A stretch of 64,000 nucleotides of DNA from Cunninghamia lanceolata (GCA_027924645.1 BSBN01000252.1:5270001-5334000), one strand, 5' to 3'; positions 1 through 11,603 are shown, counted from the stretch's first letter. The notes: generated by a model not told the origin, from the letters alone. Numbers and translations: made by a program.

Positions 1-1489
1 AGATAAACCATAACACAAATTGATTGACTTACAAAGTAAACATACAGCCAACATATTCTCTTGCCAAAGAGGTTGCTCAGGATAGATTGGATAGGAAAGA
101 TAACAGCCTTATCGTAGGAGCTCTGTGTCTGTTAAAGGGGGCTATCTACCTAAAAAAGACAATATCTTGCTGCAGGAAATGCCACATGTCGCAGGAGACG
201 CGTGTGTTGGTCTCGACAATGGAACACTTCGTAGAAGACAAGCTTGTTGATCTATGGCTTAGTTAAGCGGTACTTAGTTGATGTTGGCAATCGGTATGCA
301 GGACAGTAGATGACTCTGGAAGTAGGCCTCTTTGCTTCAAGTTTGTTAAGGACTTTTTCTTTGAAAGGATGCGCTAGCTTGCTGCTTGAGTTAGTCAAGT
401 CGAGGCGAATGGATTTTGACACACGGAAGACTAGAAGGATGAAGTGCTAATGGATTGAAATGGGTGGAGAATGATGGATCGTGTGTGCCTAAGTACTGGA
501 AACATCCTTTGTATTCCAGACTGCCTACATACCCTGTATCCACGGGATCAAGGCACACTTACGATGGAAGATGAACGTGATAAATATGTAGTTCTGGATA
601 GAGTGATGAATGGGTCAAGGTGAAAGGAGGGGATCTTATGTACCTGAGTACTGGATACTTCCTTCGTATTCCAGACTGCCTACATACCCATATCCATGGC
701 ATCAAGGTACCTTTAAGATTGAAAAGATGATATGTAGTTCTAGTTAGTGTGATGATGTGGAAGAAGAGCAGAGAAGAGGTGATCTTATGTACCTGAGTAA
801 TGGAAACATCCTTCATATTCTAGACTGCCTACATACCCATATCCATGGGATCAAGGTACCTTAAGATTGAAAAGATGATATGTAGTTCTGGTTAGATGTG
901 ATGATGTGGAACAAGTGTTGAGAAGATAACAGCCTTATCGTAGGAACTCTGTGTCTGTTAAAGGGTGTTACCTGTGGAAATGAGAAAAGATCGAAGTGTG
1001 CGTTGCGAACCACGAACAAGGAACCAATCCTAGACCGAAGCTAAGGAAAGAGTTGCCCCCATTCTGGTAGAGGAAACTGTAGGGGTGACTGCCGAAGAAG
1101 ACACAGAACGACTTGACCTAGGACAAGACAGTGTGAACTGTAGACATAGATCAAGACATGGGAAGACGACGAGGGACATTGACAAATTTCCAAGCTATAC
1201 TAGATAGGGAGATGAAAATGCAAACGAAGTCAATGGTGTTATTATGGATGGATGGATGAAGCGTGTTGCAAACTGGACAAGGAGTGGACAAGACTCGATA
1301 GACGATGGATGCTGACTCTACGCATAGCGCCTGTTTGCCAAGTTTTCACTATGGTACTTATCCAAGGCGCCTGTTTGCCAGGTTTTCACCAGAGGATGAA
1401 TGTTTTTGTATTTTTGTATTTTTGTATTTTTTGATTTTTTTGATGATTTTTTTTTTTTGATTTGTTTTTTTGTGGGAATACTCTGAGGA
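1..1489 (-). other. 3' untranslated region of element A
   Basis: This stretch lies between the pol stop codon and the unseen 3' LTR. Parts of it align with 22,953-23,755 (element C) and, more weakly, with 50,300-50,600 (the LARD), always in element-sense orientation, so it is a conserved family 3' UTR. It holds three copies of a 75-bp motif, a T-rich stretch on the plus strand at 1,403-1,470, and a short direct repeat (GCGCCTGTTTGCCA, starting near 1,327 and 1,369). I see no gene in it; the small ORFs here have no recognisable features. Confidence 0.75.
485..862 (-). repeat. 75-bp motif, three irregularly spaced copies
   Basis: Copies lie at about 485-558, 637-712 and 788-862. Each contains the plus-strand cores CAGACTGCCTACATACCC and GATCAAGG or ATCAAGG (the copy at 788-862 reads TAGACTGCC). 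Two further copies sit in element C (23,448-23,523 and 23,618-23,693) and one sits inverted in the LARD (about 50,303-50,373). All keep the same orientation relative to their element. Spacing between the copies here is about 150 bp, so a longer unit may have been duplicated. Confidence 0.85.
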
Positions 1490-4400
1490 TCAGGCATAGA
1501 ACTTCTTGAGATGGACACTGTTAAGTGGCTCATCTAGAGGAATGCCGTCAGGTGTAGCTAAAGTATAAGCTCCCAATCCATATGCTGCTGTGACAATGAA
1601 GGGACCTAACCAGTTAGGCTCAAACTTGCCCTTCTTCTCTCGATCTACTTAATTTCTCTGATTCTCCTTAAGTACAAGATCACCAACTTGAAACCGTCTT
1701 TCTTTGATCTTTTTGTTGTAATTACGCCAGAGGCGATTTTGATAGACATGGAGATGATTAAGTGCGGCAAGGCGCCTCTCATCTAGTAGTTCAAGCTCAG
1801 CTAATCTGGAAGTGCGATACTCATCTTCGCCGATCAAGTCCTGCATGGATACTCTAAGGGATGGGATCTCGACCTCTATAGGTAGGATGGCTTCAGAGCC
1901 AAAGACCAAGGCATATGGTGTGGCACCAGTTGGTGTTCTAATACTAGTGCGGTAGGCCCATAGGGCAGGATTGAGTTGCAAGTGCCAATCACGACCAGCT
2001 TCATTGACCGTTTTCTTGAGGATTTTGAGAATGGTTTTATTGGAAGCCTCAGCTTGGCCATTGCTCTGCGGATAGTAGGGAGTTGAAAAGCAATGTTGGA
2101 TATTGTACTGTATGCATAAGGCACGGACATCTTGGTTCTTGAATGGTCTCCCATTATCGGTGACAATGGCTTGGGGAATACCATACCGGCATATGAGGTA
2201 GTTTAGGATAAACTTGGCTATTTGCTTACCGGTGATATAGGTCATAGGAATGGCTTCCACCCACTTCGTGAAATACTCAGTGGCGGTAATGATAAACTTG
2301 TGGCCATTGGAGGAGGAAGGGTGGATTTGTCCTACAAGATCGAGACCCCATTGAGAAAAAGGCCATGGAGTTGTCACAGGTTGTAACTCATGAGCTGGTG
2401 CGTGAATCAAATCTCCATGCTGCTGACATTGTAGACACTTCTTAGCAAACTGTGCAGCATCTTGCTCTATTGTAGGCCAGTAATAACCTGTTCTGAGTAT
2501 CTTCTTAGCAAGATTAGGACCGGTAGAATGCGCGCCACAGACACCTTCGTGTATGTCTCGTAAGGTAACTTCGGCTTCTTCCGCGTTAAGACATCGTAAG
2601 AGGATACCATCGAGACTCTGGCGATATAGTGTATCACCTAGAATGATGTAACGAGAGGATCGACGGATAAAGGTTTTACGTTGAGTGGATGATAGGTCAG
2701 GGGGAAAGGTTTTGTTCTTGAGGTATTCATAGATATCTTCATACCATGGGGAATTGGGACCAACAAGTTCGCAGATGATTTCAGTAACAGGAACATCGAC
2801 AGCTGGTATCAACAATTGCTCGATCAAGAATTCACACTTCTGTGTATTTGCAGGCATATCAATCAATGACCCTACAGAAGCCATAGAGTCTGCGGCTTTG
2901 TTATGCTCTCTTGGAATTTGCTCAAATGTGATGCTAGAAAAGTGTGGTTTGTAGGCATCCACTAGTTGCTTGTAGGGGACCAACTTTTCATCCTTTGTTT
3001 GGTATTCATCTGTGACTTGGCGAATGACTAGCTGTGAGTCTCCATATACTTGTAATTCTGTGATATCCCATTGAACTGCTGTATTGAGACCTATAAGGAG
3101 TGCTTCATACTCGGCTATGTTGTTGGTGTAAGGGAACGCTAGCCGATATGACTTTGGAATGTAGTCATTCTGAGGTGTAACAAATAAGATGCCAGCTCCT
3201 GAGCCATGCTGTGTGTAAGAACCGTCAAAGTACAACTTCCACATTATGGAGTTAGCAAGAGTGAATAGATTCTCATCAGGAAAGTCTGCGACCATAGGAT
3301 GTGTATCTTTCATAGGTGCTTCTGCTAGTTGATCCGCGAGGGCTTGTCCTTTGATTGCTTTGTGATCTGTGTACTCAATATCGAACTCACTAAGGATCAT
3401 AACCCATTTAGCTAGTCTGCCTGTGAGAGCTGCTTTTGCTAGTAGATACTTCAAGGGATCAATCTTGGCTATCAGATTTGTGTGTTGGTTCAGCATGTAA
3501 TGTCGCAACTTTTGGGAGGCAAGCACTACTGCTAAACAAGCCCTTTCCATTGGTGAATAATTGAGCTCGTATCCCACCAAGGTTCTACTAATGTAATAAA
3601 TTGCATGCTCCTTTCCTGTGTCATCATTCTGTGCTAGCAGGGCCCCTAAGGCCGAATTTGTAGTGGAGATGTATAAGATCAAAGGTTTGTCCGCAACTGG
3701 TGGAACCAATACGGGCGGTGTAGCTAGATACTCTTTAAGCTGATCAAACGCTGCTTGACACTTGTTGTCCCATCGAAACGAAACATCCTTTCGGAGTAAG
3801 TGTGGAAAGGGTTGACATTTATCTGCTAGCTGTGAGATGAAACGCCTGATGGACTGCAACCTTCCTTGGAGGCTCCTTAATGCTTTTAGGTTCTTTGGTG
3901 GAGGCATCTCCACTATAGCCTTTACTTTCGCTGGATCTACTTCGATGCCTCTACGAGATACAATGTATCCCAATAGCTTCCCTGATGTTACACCGAATAC
4001 ACACTTCTTTGGATTGAGTCTTACTTGGTATTTTTCCAGCCTGTCAAAGATCTGTCCTAGGACCTGTATGTGATCCGCTCTAGAAGATTTAGCCAATATA
4101 TCATCAACATAGTCTTCCATAATGTGATGAAAGAGGTCGTGGAAGATTACTGTCATTGCTCGCTGATAGGTTGCTCCTGCATTCTTGAGACCAAACGGCA
4201 TGACGCACCAACAATAATTGCCCCAAGGACAAGTAAAGGTTGTTTTATGTTGGTCTTCTTCAGCTATCCTTATCTGATTGTAACCCGAGAATCCGTCCAT
4301 GAGAGAAAGCATCTCGTGACCTGCTGTCAAGTCCACTATAATGTCAATGTTTGGTAGTGGAAAGTCATCTTTAGGACATGCCTTATTGAGATCTCTGAAA

Positions 4401-6106
4401 TCATTACACATGCGGATGCACCCATTAGGTTTAGATACAGGTACAATGTTTGAGACCCAATCTGAATAGTCAATAGGTCGTATGAACTTTGCATCTAATA
4501 GTTTTTGTACTTCCACTTTCACCAAGAGAGCTATCTGTGGGTGCATCTTTCTCAACTTCTGTTTGACTGGTTTCACCTTGGGATCAACTGTGAGATAATG
4601 AACTACCAGCTTAGGGTCTAGCCCTGGCATATCTGCATAGGTCCATGCAAAGTTGATGGTTCGTTGTAAGAAGAAGCTGTTAAGATTTCTGTGCTCTGTG
4701 TCAGATAATGATGCCGCTAGGAATGTTGTCTTTGGATTCTGTTCTGTACCTAGGTTGATCTCTGTAGAATCTTCCACTAGTAGAGCTGATTTCTCTTGGT
4801 ACTTAGATGGTAAGGGAAGGTCAAATCCTCCATCCTTAGGTGCCACAGTTGGGTTTTCACCTTTGGATACGTCCTTTATTTTTACTATTTTGTGATTAGG
4901 AGGTGCCACAGTGTGGTTTTCACCTAGAGATCTTTCTTTATTTGTACTTTTGTGACTGGAGGATTTGGCATTCTCACCAAAATAAGCCGTGGGCTCGAGT
5001 TCCATTACAAAACCTGCCTTGTGATCGCCAAGAGGGATACCTTCCCGAAGTCCCATAAACTCAGCTAGAGCTTCGTCATTCTGAAATACATCTATAACAG
5101 GGGCCCCTTGTTGGTCCCAATCGATAAGTTCAGGGTAGACAAGCATGACATTCTGGGTGCTGGTGTTGGAAGTTAAGGATACGGAGGATAGTGTAAAAAT
5201 GGAGGATTCTGCGAATAGATTGGTGATGTGGAGGGAAGAGTCATCGATGATATCCTCTATAGACGTCGAATCGGCGGGAAAAGTGTCAGCTACGTCGTCG
5301 AGGATATACTCGATGTCTGAGGCGCGTGGTACCTTCTTACCAAATCCTAATCCTTTCTTGTCTAGCTTCTTTGTTACCACAATGGGCTCCATAGTGCCTT
5401 GATTCTGTTTCCCAAGGCCACCTTGGCCTTTATAGCCCATGTTTTTCACTATCCTTAAGCCATTGCCATATTGCTTGACTGGTATCGTGACTGGTTCTTT
5501 CTCCTTGTAGAGCCAAGAAGAGATGTCCTCAATAGTTTCCTCTTCCAATAACTGTCCATGTTGGAATTGGGTTAGGAATGTTGGGGGAGGAATAGTTACT
5601 TTTTTGGTAACTTTGGCAATGGGTGGTTTGCCGTAAGATTTTGGAGATAAGGGCATCCACCCTACACAACAAGATTCGGAGATATCATAAGTGCCAAAGC
5701 CTATATCTCGGACCCGTGCTGTGATTTTGGGGAGGGGTGTAGGCTCACTTGTAGAGGCTTGTGTGAGAGTTTCAGGGTCAACATAGAGAGGGGATTCAAG
5801 GGCTTTGTCATTTTTAGGCACTTGGTTGCAATTCTTATAGCTTCCTTGCAAGACACGGCAAAATTCAAAAGGATTAGGGTCTCCTGGGATGGTGATCTCC
5901 GTACCATTGTATGGGAACTTGAGGGACTGATGGTACGTGGAGGGAACAGCTTTCATTGCATGGATCCATGGGCGGCCAAGAATAATGTTGTAAGGCAGCT
6001 CAATATCAAGAACTTGACACCTGGTTTCAAGCATAACGGGGCCCAGCTGTATAGGCAAGTGAATAACACCTTCTGAACAGCGTTCTGCATCATCATACCC
6101 CTTGAT
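1490..6106 (-). pseudogene. pol: Tat gag-pol, pol part (PR C-terminus, G-patch, RT, RNH, aRNH, INT)
   Basis: Residue numbers count from the Met at 6,058. The first 70 residues are the C-terminal part of the retropepsin (ILGRPWIHAM); its DGGA active site is lost. A G-patch follows at about 200-242. RT spans about 510-720 with YVDD at 650-653. The ordinary RNase H (about 765-910) reads LYISTT where a catalytic Asp is expected. The archaeal-type RNase H (about 938-1,065) keeps Asp944 (YFDGS), Glu984 (AEYEA), Asp1007 (GDSQL) and Asp1057. Integrase has the zinc finger H1170, H1176, C1208, C1211 and the triad D1240, D1301, E1337. A single TAA at 1,649-1,651 interrupts the frame. Reading on in the same frame gives 52 more codons, including the GPF module (NWLGPF) and the C-terminal tail VHLKKFYA, to TGA at 1,490. 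Only the 5' truncation and that TAA separate it from a working pol. Confidence 0.93.
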
Positions 6107-6115
6107 AATCCACTA
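6100..6115. other. Junction between element B (RT) and element A (protease)
   Basis: On the minus strand the sequence passes from the start of B's RT directly into the C-terminal half of A's protease. The match to C (55,121-55,165) holds up to about 6,107 and then stops. Both elements have the same orientation and no LTR, PPT or target duplication is visible between them. This points to illegitimate recombination or a deletion joining two Tat elements, not to a nested insertion. Confidence 0.8.
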
Positions 6116-6498
6116 TCTCTAAGTTTCATGAACTCCTCTTGCATCTTAGGTGCTAATGTGGGATTTATGGGTCTTTGTTTCTATCTAAATGGTTTAGCAT
6201 TAGGTTTTAATGGTATTTCATGCTGGAAGATGTCCTCTCTGTACACTTTTAAATCATCATAGGACCAAGCAAACACATGTTTATATTTTCTAAGAAAGGC
6301 TCTAAGCATCTCTCTAACTTTAGGGCTGATCCTTTTTCCAATGTACACCCTTTTAGGAGTCATTTCTATCCCAAGATTGATTTCCTCATCTTCATTTTTG
6401 ATTGGTGTAGGTTTCAAATTAAATTTGTCAAGCCCATCAAATACTCTCTCCAGGGATACAAGGCCTTTTGGTATCTTGTTTGTTTTAAGTTGCACCAC
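6107..6498 (-). pseudogene. Start of reverse transcriptase, element B
   Basis: The minus-strand frame gives the linker typical of plant gypsy RT starts: KHVFAWSYDDL, HEIPLKPNAKPFR, a stop (TAG at 6,184), then KQRPINPTLAPKMQEEF and KLRDSG. The corresponding Tat sequence in A is FAWTYADMPGL with KQKLRKMHP. The catalytic palm (YVDD) is absent because the element is cut at 6,107. Frameshifts separate this block from the upstream RNase H block. Confidence 0.75.
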
Positions 6499-6516
6499 CT
6501 CTTGCCCAAAGAGAGT

Positions 6517-7080
6517 TTATTTACCATCTACTTCCTCCATAAATGCATTGAAATCTATTTCTTGAGACTCATATTGATCTATACAATAAAGAAACTTAAT
6601 CAAATCCTCATCATCATTGAACACTTGCCAATTATAGATGTTATTATGGATTACAAGTCTAGTTTTGAACTCCACCTTTGCTATTCCTACTAGTGTAATA
6701 ACATCTCTCTTTAGAGATACATTTGCCAAGAAGTCTGCCATTATGTTTTTAGATCTCTCTACCCAATCTATAGAGAATGCATCACAAAGTTCAATGGTGT
6801 CCCAAAAAATATATCTATATTGTTTTAGTCTCTTATTTTTTGATCAATACTTTGCCCTGACTTGTGAGACAATTAGTTTAGAATCTCCATACACTGCTAG
6901 CAATTTGATTCCATACCTTATGGAAATGTTCAAACCTAATAGAAACACCTTGTATTCGGCTATATTGTTAGTGAATTCAAATGTTAATAAAAATGAGTAC
7001 TTGAATGTTTTGCCTGTCGGTGAGATGAATATTACTATTGCTCCATTCCCTCTGCTGCAACATGCACCATCAAAATACAT
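6517..7080 (-). pseudogene. Archaeal-type RNase H upstream of RT, element B
   Basis: The 7,080-6,844 frame carries YFDGA, NNIAEYK and VYGDSKLIVSQV, matching the aRNase H of element A (YFDGS, NNIAEYEA, VYGDSQLVIRQV). The 6,741-6,517 frame begins MADFLANV, equivalent to A's KAADSMASV C-terminal Asp motif. The four acidic residues are therefore present, but the domain is split by a frameshift and stops between 6,741 and 6,844. It lies between protease and RT, whereas in A, C and D it follows RT-RNH. The protein from 6,741 continues into a linker to the RT at 6,498. Confidence 0.75.
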
Positions 7081-7210
7081 TTTCCATACACCATGTTCAT
7101 CAAGCTAAGCTTCTCTATTGATTGGTTATGTGTTTTGCAATTCAGGTTGTAATTTTTCAATTCTGAAGCTTCCAAGATCCACATCACAAAAACAATTCAT
7201 TTGGTTTGGA

Positions 7211-7621
7211 TCAAGATGCTTTATAATATTTTTCATATCTTGGTTCTCTATACAACTTGACTTTTTTTCCATTTACTAGTATTGTTGCATATGATAAGTC
7301 CAATTGGACATTTCCCCCTACTGCAGTAGTCCACTGTCTGGATAACAACATACCATAATATGGTGGAGTATCTAGTATAGTGATGGCAGTTTTGTAAGTG
7401 GCTTCAGGATATGAGGCTAATTTTAGTCCTGCATCTCGCATGACTCCAACAACTGGGATAGACTGGTTGTCCATTGCATAGCACTTACCATACATTATAT
7501 CCACCCACAAGCCTAATTCTTTCATAACTATGGGCATGATGTTTATTTCTGCTCCTAAGTCAATCATGCAATTTCTTACTAGTTTGTTGTTAGTCAACAG
7601 TGTAGTATAAAATGGGTCCAC
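7211..7621 (-). pseudogene. Retropepsin-like protease, element B
   Basis: A 136-residue frame with a retropepsin flap and active-site arrangement: MIDLGAEINIMP is the expected D-S/T-G-A loop with Ser replaced by Leu, a change one C-to-T step (TCA to TTA) could make. Further on, YYGMLLSRQW corresponds to the ILGRPW segment of related proteases, followed by a beta-rich tail (VNGKKVKLYREP). It lies directly between gag and the RNase H. With Leu at that position I expect it to be inactive. Confidence 0.75.
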
Positions 7622-10227
7622 CTAAGAAGGATTCTTTGTTAAGGTATCACCAAGATAAATTTCAGGTGTTTTTATGATCTCTTGTCCAACATTATTTACT
7701 TTGATTTTTGATCTATCTTTGTTCTTATTTTGATTTTGCTGCTTGTTTGGTATATTTGAAATCAATTTGAGAGCATTATCTCTGTACTCATTCACTTTCA
7801 TCATCTCCAGTAATGGTACTAACATCTTTATCTGAGACAATGCTTGTGCTATGTCGAATGAGGGGGTAGTGACTGATTGTTCTATTTTTTCTATCTTATC
7901 GTAGCTTTTCTCCTCAATTTGCAACTTACCATTGTCCTTTGTCTTAATCTTCTCAACATTTGTTGTTTCCTTGGGTATATCTTTCTAAAAAAAAATTCTT
8001 TCACCTTTCTTTTGGTTATCCAGGGCATCCTTTTTATACTTTTTCTCTTTTATGAATAAGCTTCTAGGTGTTCCCTGATCTGTATTTATGGCTCTGTTCC
8101 TCAAATTGTAGTTTATTATAGCCCGTGCCACAACAACCATTGTAAGGGCCCTTTTATCTTCTTCAGTTGATTTCCTTACTTGGAACTATGGTTTTGCATT
8201 AGGTATATAGGTAGTTTCTTCATTGTCATCTTCCTGATCAGAAAAGATTTATTGTTGACCTATGTTGACATTATATCTCTGATTACTCAAATCATATTCA
8301 AACCCATCTTCTTCAGAGGATGACTATTCTTCATCAACTTGATGGGGTCTCATCCCTAACATGTTTATAGTATGATCCTCCCTCTCCTAATCATAAGATA
8401 TTCCATTTTCTTGTAAGGATCGTGCCACTACACAATATTCAGGTGAATGTGGTAAGTTGCATGCTAAAAACCATGGATTATTTTCTACCATGTGTGTCCC
8501 ATGTTTTTTCAGGGGATCAGGGGTGTCCTTACTATAATTCTATTTTTTATTGTTATTCATAGGTCTCCCATCCTTCTATTTAGTGTTGTAGGGCATATCA
8601 TGTACCCTGGGCCTTTCATTCCTATAATAGTTCACCTACCTGGCTTGATGGTTATTAGAATTTTGTGGGATTTTGATATTATCCCTTTTGCCAAGTTTCC
8701 CAGTAGCTCTTCTATTATTTTCAATGTTCACAGCTGCCTTCTAATCTTCTAAAAGGGTAATGGGAGCTCTATTTCGAAGTTCATACCTAGTTTTAGGATC
8801 AAAGGCTTTTAGGTACAAAACCAAGGCCATACCATCTGGGGGTTTCAATTCAGGTGAAATTTTATGGTATAGTTTTGAGAACCTCTGGTTGAAATTTACC
8901 AATGATTCAATGTAGTGCTTCTGGATGCCTGTTAATTCATGTACTGCAAAATTTGGGTCACAGTGATTTCTATATTGTTCTTTAAACTGATCTTTAAAAT
9001 CTACCAAATAACTAATTGAAGCATCAGGTAAATTCTTATACCAATCCCTAACATCTTCAGTCGAGGATAACATAAATAACTTCATGAGGACATCTTCATA
9101 CTGCACATCAAAGCTATCCATAATTGTCTCAAAATTTCATATATGTTCTTCTGCTGAAATAGCATTATTACTAGAAAATTTTGGGAGTGCATTTCTCAAA
9201 TCATTACTAATTGGAACTAGACAGATCTGATATCTGGATAAATCTAGTTGCCTGTATTTATGTTCAAAGGTCCTTGTAGGTAAGGATTTTGATTATGTTC
9301 ATAGTGTTGATATTGAGGGCCTTGTTGGTACTGGTGGTGAGGTACATGTTGTACACTACCTTGTACATTTTGTTGAGGTATATGATGTTGCTGAGGTGGG
9401 ACAAATTGCTAACCAAGAGGTGGGTAAGTGTTAGCCATGGGTTGGGAAGTTGTATGAGCATTTTGTGAATTTGGGATTCATGGTGGAATATTTTGTTGTA
9501 CATAATTTGTGTTGTTTGGATTTCCTATTGCATTATGAGGTATTTTTGAAACCTTTGGACCACTTATATTTTGGTGTGACCCCTATGAATTACTTGTATG
9601 GGTAGGTCTGCCTTGCTTGTGGGGTGGTACATATTTTCAGCTACTTGTTTTACATCAAGATTTTATCTATTGTAACTCTTGTTTCATTCGTTCTTCCTCT
9701 TCCCTTAGTTTGGTTAACCTGAGCTCTTCCTGTAGTTTTTGTAAGTTTTGTTCGATCTCATCAGCAGTCCGTGTGTCTTCTAGTGTACTAACATGAGTCT
9801 CTATGGATGCCATTTGATCCATGGACTCATATTGATCTTCTTCGCTATGTTGAAATGCCATTCTATAATCATAATCTCTTTGGATTTGCATCCTTTCTTG
9901 TTTAAGTTTTGCCTCAGATTCATTTTGCTTTTGAGGGTTAGGTTTATAATGGTGAACAATATCACTTAAGTTGTTTTGTTCAAACTGGGTGGGGTAGCCC
10001 CTTGATGGAAATGCTTCATAAAATTATGATCCATGTAGAGGATCAAAATTGTTGTGTGTTGTGAGAAGTTGTTCTGATGTATTTTCTTGAGCACTCTGGT
10101 TATTGGTTTGGGTGTGCTCTGGCTGATTTGATGTTCCTCCATTCTTCTTAGCAGTGGTCTTTAAAGGTGGGGAAGATTTCTTATTGTTCAACTTCTTGCC
10201 ATCTGTCTCAGACCTTCTACCATCCAT
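7622..10227 (-). pseudogene. gag: Gag region, element B (frameshifted)
   Basis: Gag is broken into several frames on the minus strand. The N-terminal part (10,227-10,024) is basic and Q/N/T rich. A charged helical piece (9,891-9,667) has likely coiled coil (EEIEQNLQKLQEEL-type spacing). The retrotransposon gag core lies at 9,121-8,741 (VRDWYKNLP, FKEQYRNHCDP, NFNQRFSKLYHKI). About 8,740-8,400 reads VNIENNRRA, HDMPYNT and DPLKK, then a CCHC-like ACNLPHSPEYC whose first Cys has become Phe. The piece at 7,924-7,622 precedes protease. The matching gag of element E (62,365 onward) is open, which confirms that this copy is a decayed relative. Confidence 0.75.
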
Positions 10228-10440
10228 GTTATAAGAGATTGTGGTATTTTGGTGCTTTAAAATCTAATCTTTCTGATCTGATATTCAATTTATCATTCAT
10301 ACATAATGTGTCTGTGATTTTTTGTTTAGAGTCGCCATCTCTCTTAGAAAGGAATGATTTTATCTTCTGGGTTTTTTTTCCACTAACAGAGTTATGATTT
10401 TTAATGTCTTGACTCTTTTATGATGGTCTTCTACCAGGTT
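10228..10440 (-). other. Leader of element B between PBS and gag
   Basis: About 210 bases between the primer binding site and the first gag codon. It is T-rich on the plus strand. I see no gene or strong signal. Confidence 0.5.
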
Positions 10441-10460
10441 CCCTAGTAGAGTCGCCAAAT
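10441..10460 (-). other. Primer binding site, element B
   Basis: On the minus strand, ATTTGGCGACTCTACTAGGG begins one base after the LTR end (AACCAACA). It matches the PBS of element E (TTGGTGACTCCGCTGGGG) at most positions and is of the TGGCGACTC type seen in plant gypsy elements. I do not assign the primer tRNA. Confidence 0.8.
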
Positions 10461-11603
10461 CTGTTGGTTCCTAAAATTGCAACTTGCTAATCCTAAGGGT
10501 ATGCCAGATCCTATGGTCAAACTAACAAGGTTTTGGCCAATAGTATGGAGTGAACCAATGTGGTTTAGAACTCCCTACTCTTCAGGCTCTGCTGGACCTA
10601 GGTGAGTGCACTTGATAATGAAGTAGATTTAATGGTTGTATGTACTTTGACTATAGCAATCTATTTCTTAATGGCATGTGAATGTGAAATAGATGCAAGG
10701 ATGACAATGAATCCTACTTCTAATGTTTGAAATTTGAATGTGTGAATAAAGTTTTATGAAGTATTGCTCCAAAATGAGTGAGATCAGTGCCTATTCCTAT
10801 TGGGTAAAAGGAGTCAATATGTGTATGATATGTGGAACCTCTCTCTTAGCTTAACTCTAACTATTTGGCATTTTGGATTATTTATACTTTGTATAAACGT
10901 GCAAGATTGTTAGTTATCAGGCTCTTCTTGTAAATCCCAGTGATATCTTACTTAGTTAATGTGATGTTTTAAAAGGACTTTTAATTCTTGTTTGAAGGAA
11001 ACCAATTAAGATGATTAATTTAAAAGGATTTTAATTATGGGTAAAAACCAATTTAAATGAATCTCTTAAGAGGATTCTAATTCACTTCTCACATAAACCA
11101 ATCAAGAAAATCACATAGAGGTAGCAAGTGTGTCCTGACAAATTAAATATATTTTAATACACTTAATTTGAATAACAGAGAAAGACCACTCTGGAGACAA
11201 CAAGATAGCATATATGAATTAAAATCAATAGAACAGTTGAATACTAGTGTGTATATGAAAAATTGAGAGGTTGAATGATAAGATCAAAAAGTAATGATAA
11301 TAACAACTCAATTACCCATAACATCAAAAGATATATCTAAGCAATAACCAAATCAATGAATAAATCAAATTACGAACAAAGAAGCTATCACCTAGATTGT
11401 TTGGATCTCTTGGTTGAATGTAGATTGCTCTTTAAATTGCGAAACCATGTTTGCAACAAGCGGATGTAGATTGTGTTTGTACTCAAAGTGCTCAAGGGTG
11501 CTCAATGATGCGATGAATGCTCAATGTGCTGTAAAGGATGCCTGAGAATAAATGATTGAAGAGGTTCAACGGTTGAAGAGGATTTGTTATGAGATGAGGG
11601 GGG

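Larger units (their letters stand above)
1..6106 (-). mobile_element. Element A: Ty3/gypsy Tat-lineage retrotransposon, 5'-truncated
   Basis: This minus-strand element runs from the C-terminal part of its protease (6,106) through G-patch, RT, RNase H, archaeal-type RNase H and integrase (ending at 1,490) into a 3' untranslated region that leaves the window. Gag, the protease active site and the 5' LTR are missing: homology with element C stops abruptly at about 6,107, where element B begins. The Tat assignment rests on the RT-RNH-aRNH-INT order and on strong similarity to the pol regions of C and D. The PPT and 3' LTR must lie left of base 1. One nonsense codon in about 1,520 codons makes it the least decayed pol here. 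Confidence 0.9.

Noticed and set aside
24..266. Plus-strand ORF of 80 codons at the left edge
   Set aside because: It is antisense to the family 3' UTR, and the homologous region of C (22,974-23,220) does not keep the frame.
10441..10460. tRNA gene fragments at the PBS positions
   Set aside because: These are short matches to tRNA 3' ends next to LTRs, as expected for primer binding sites; no cloverleaf is present.
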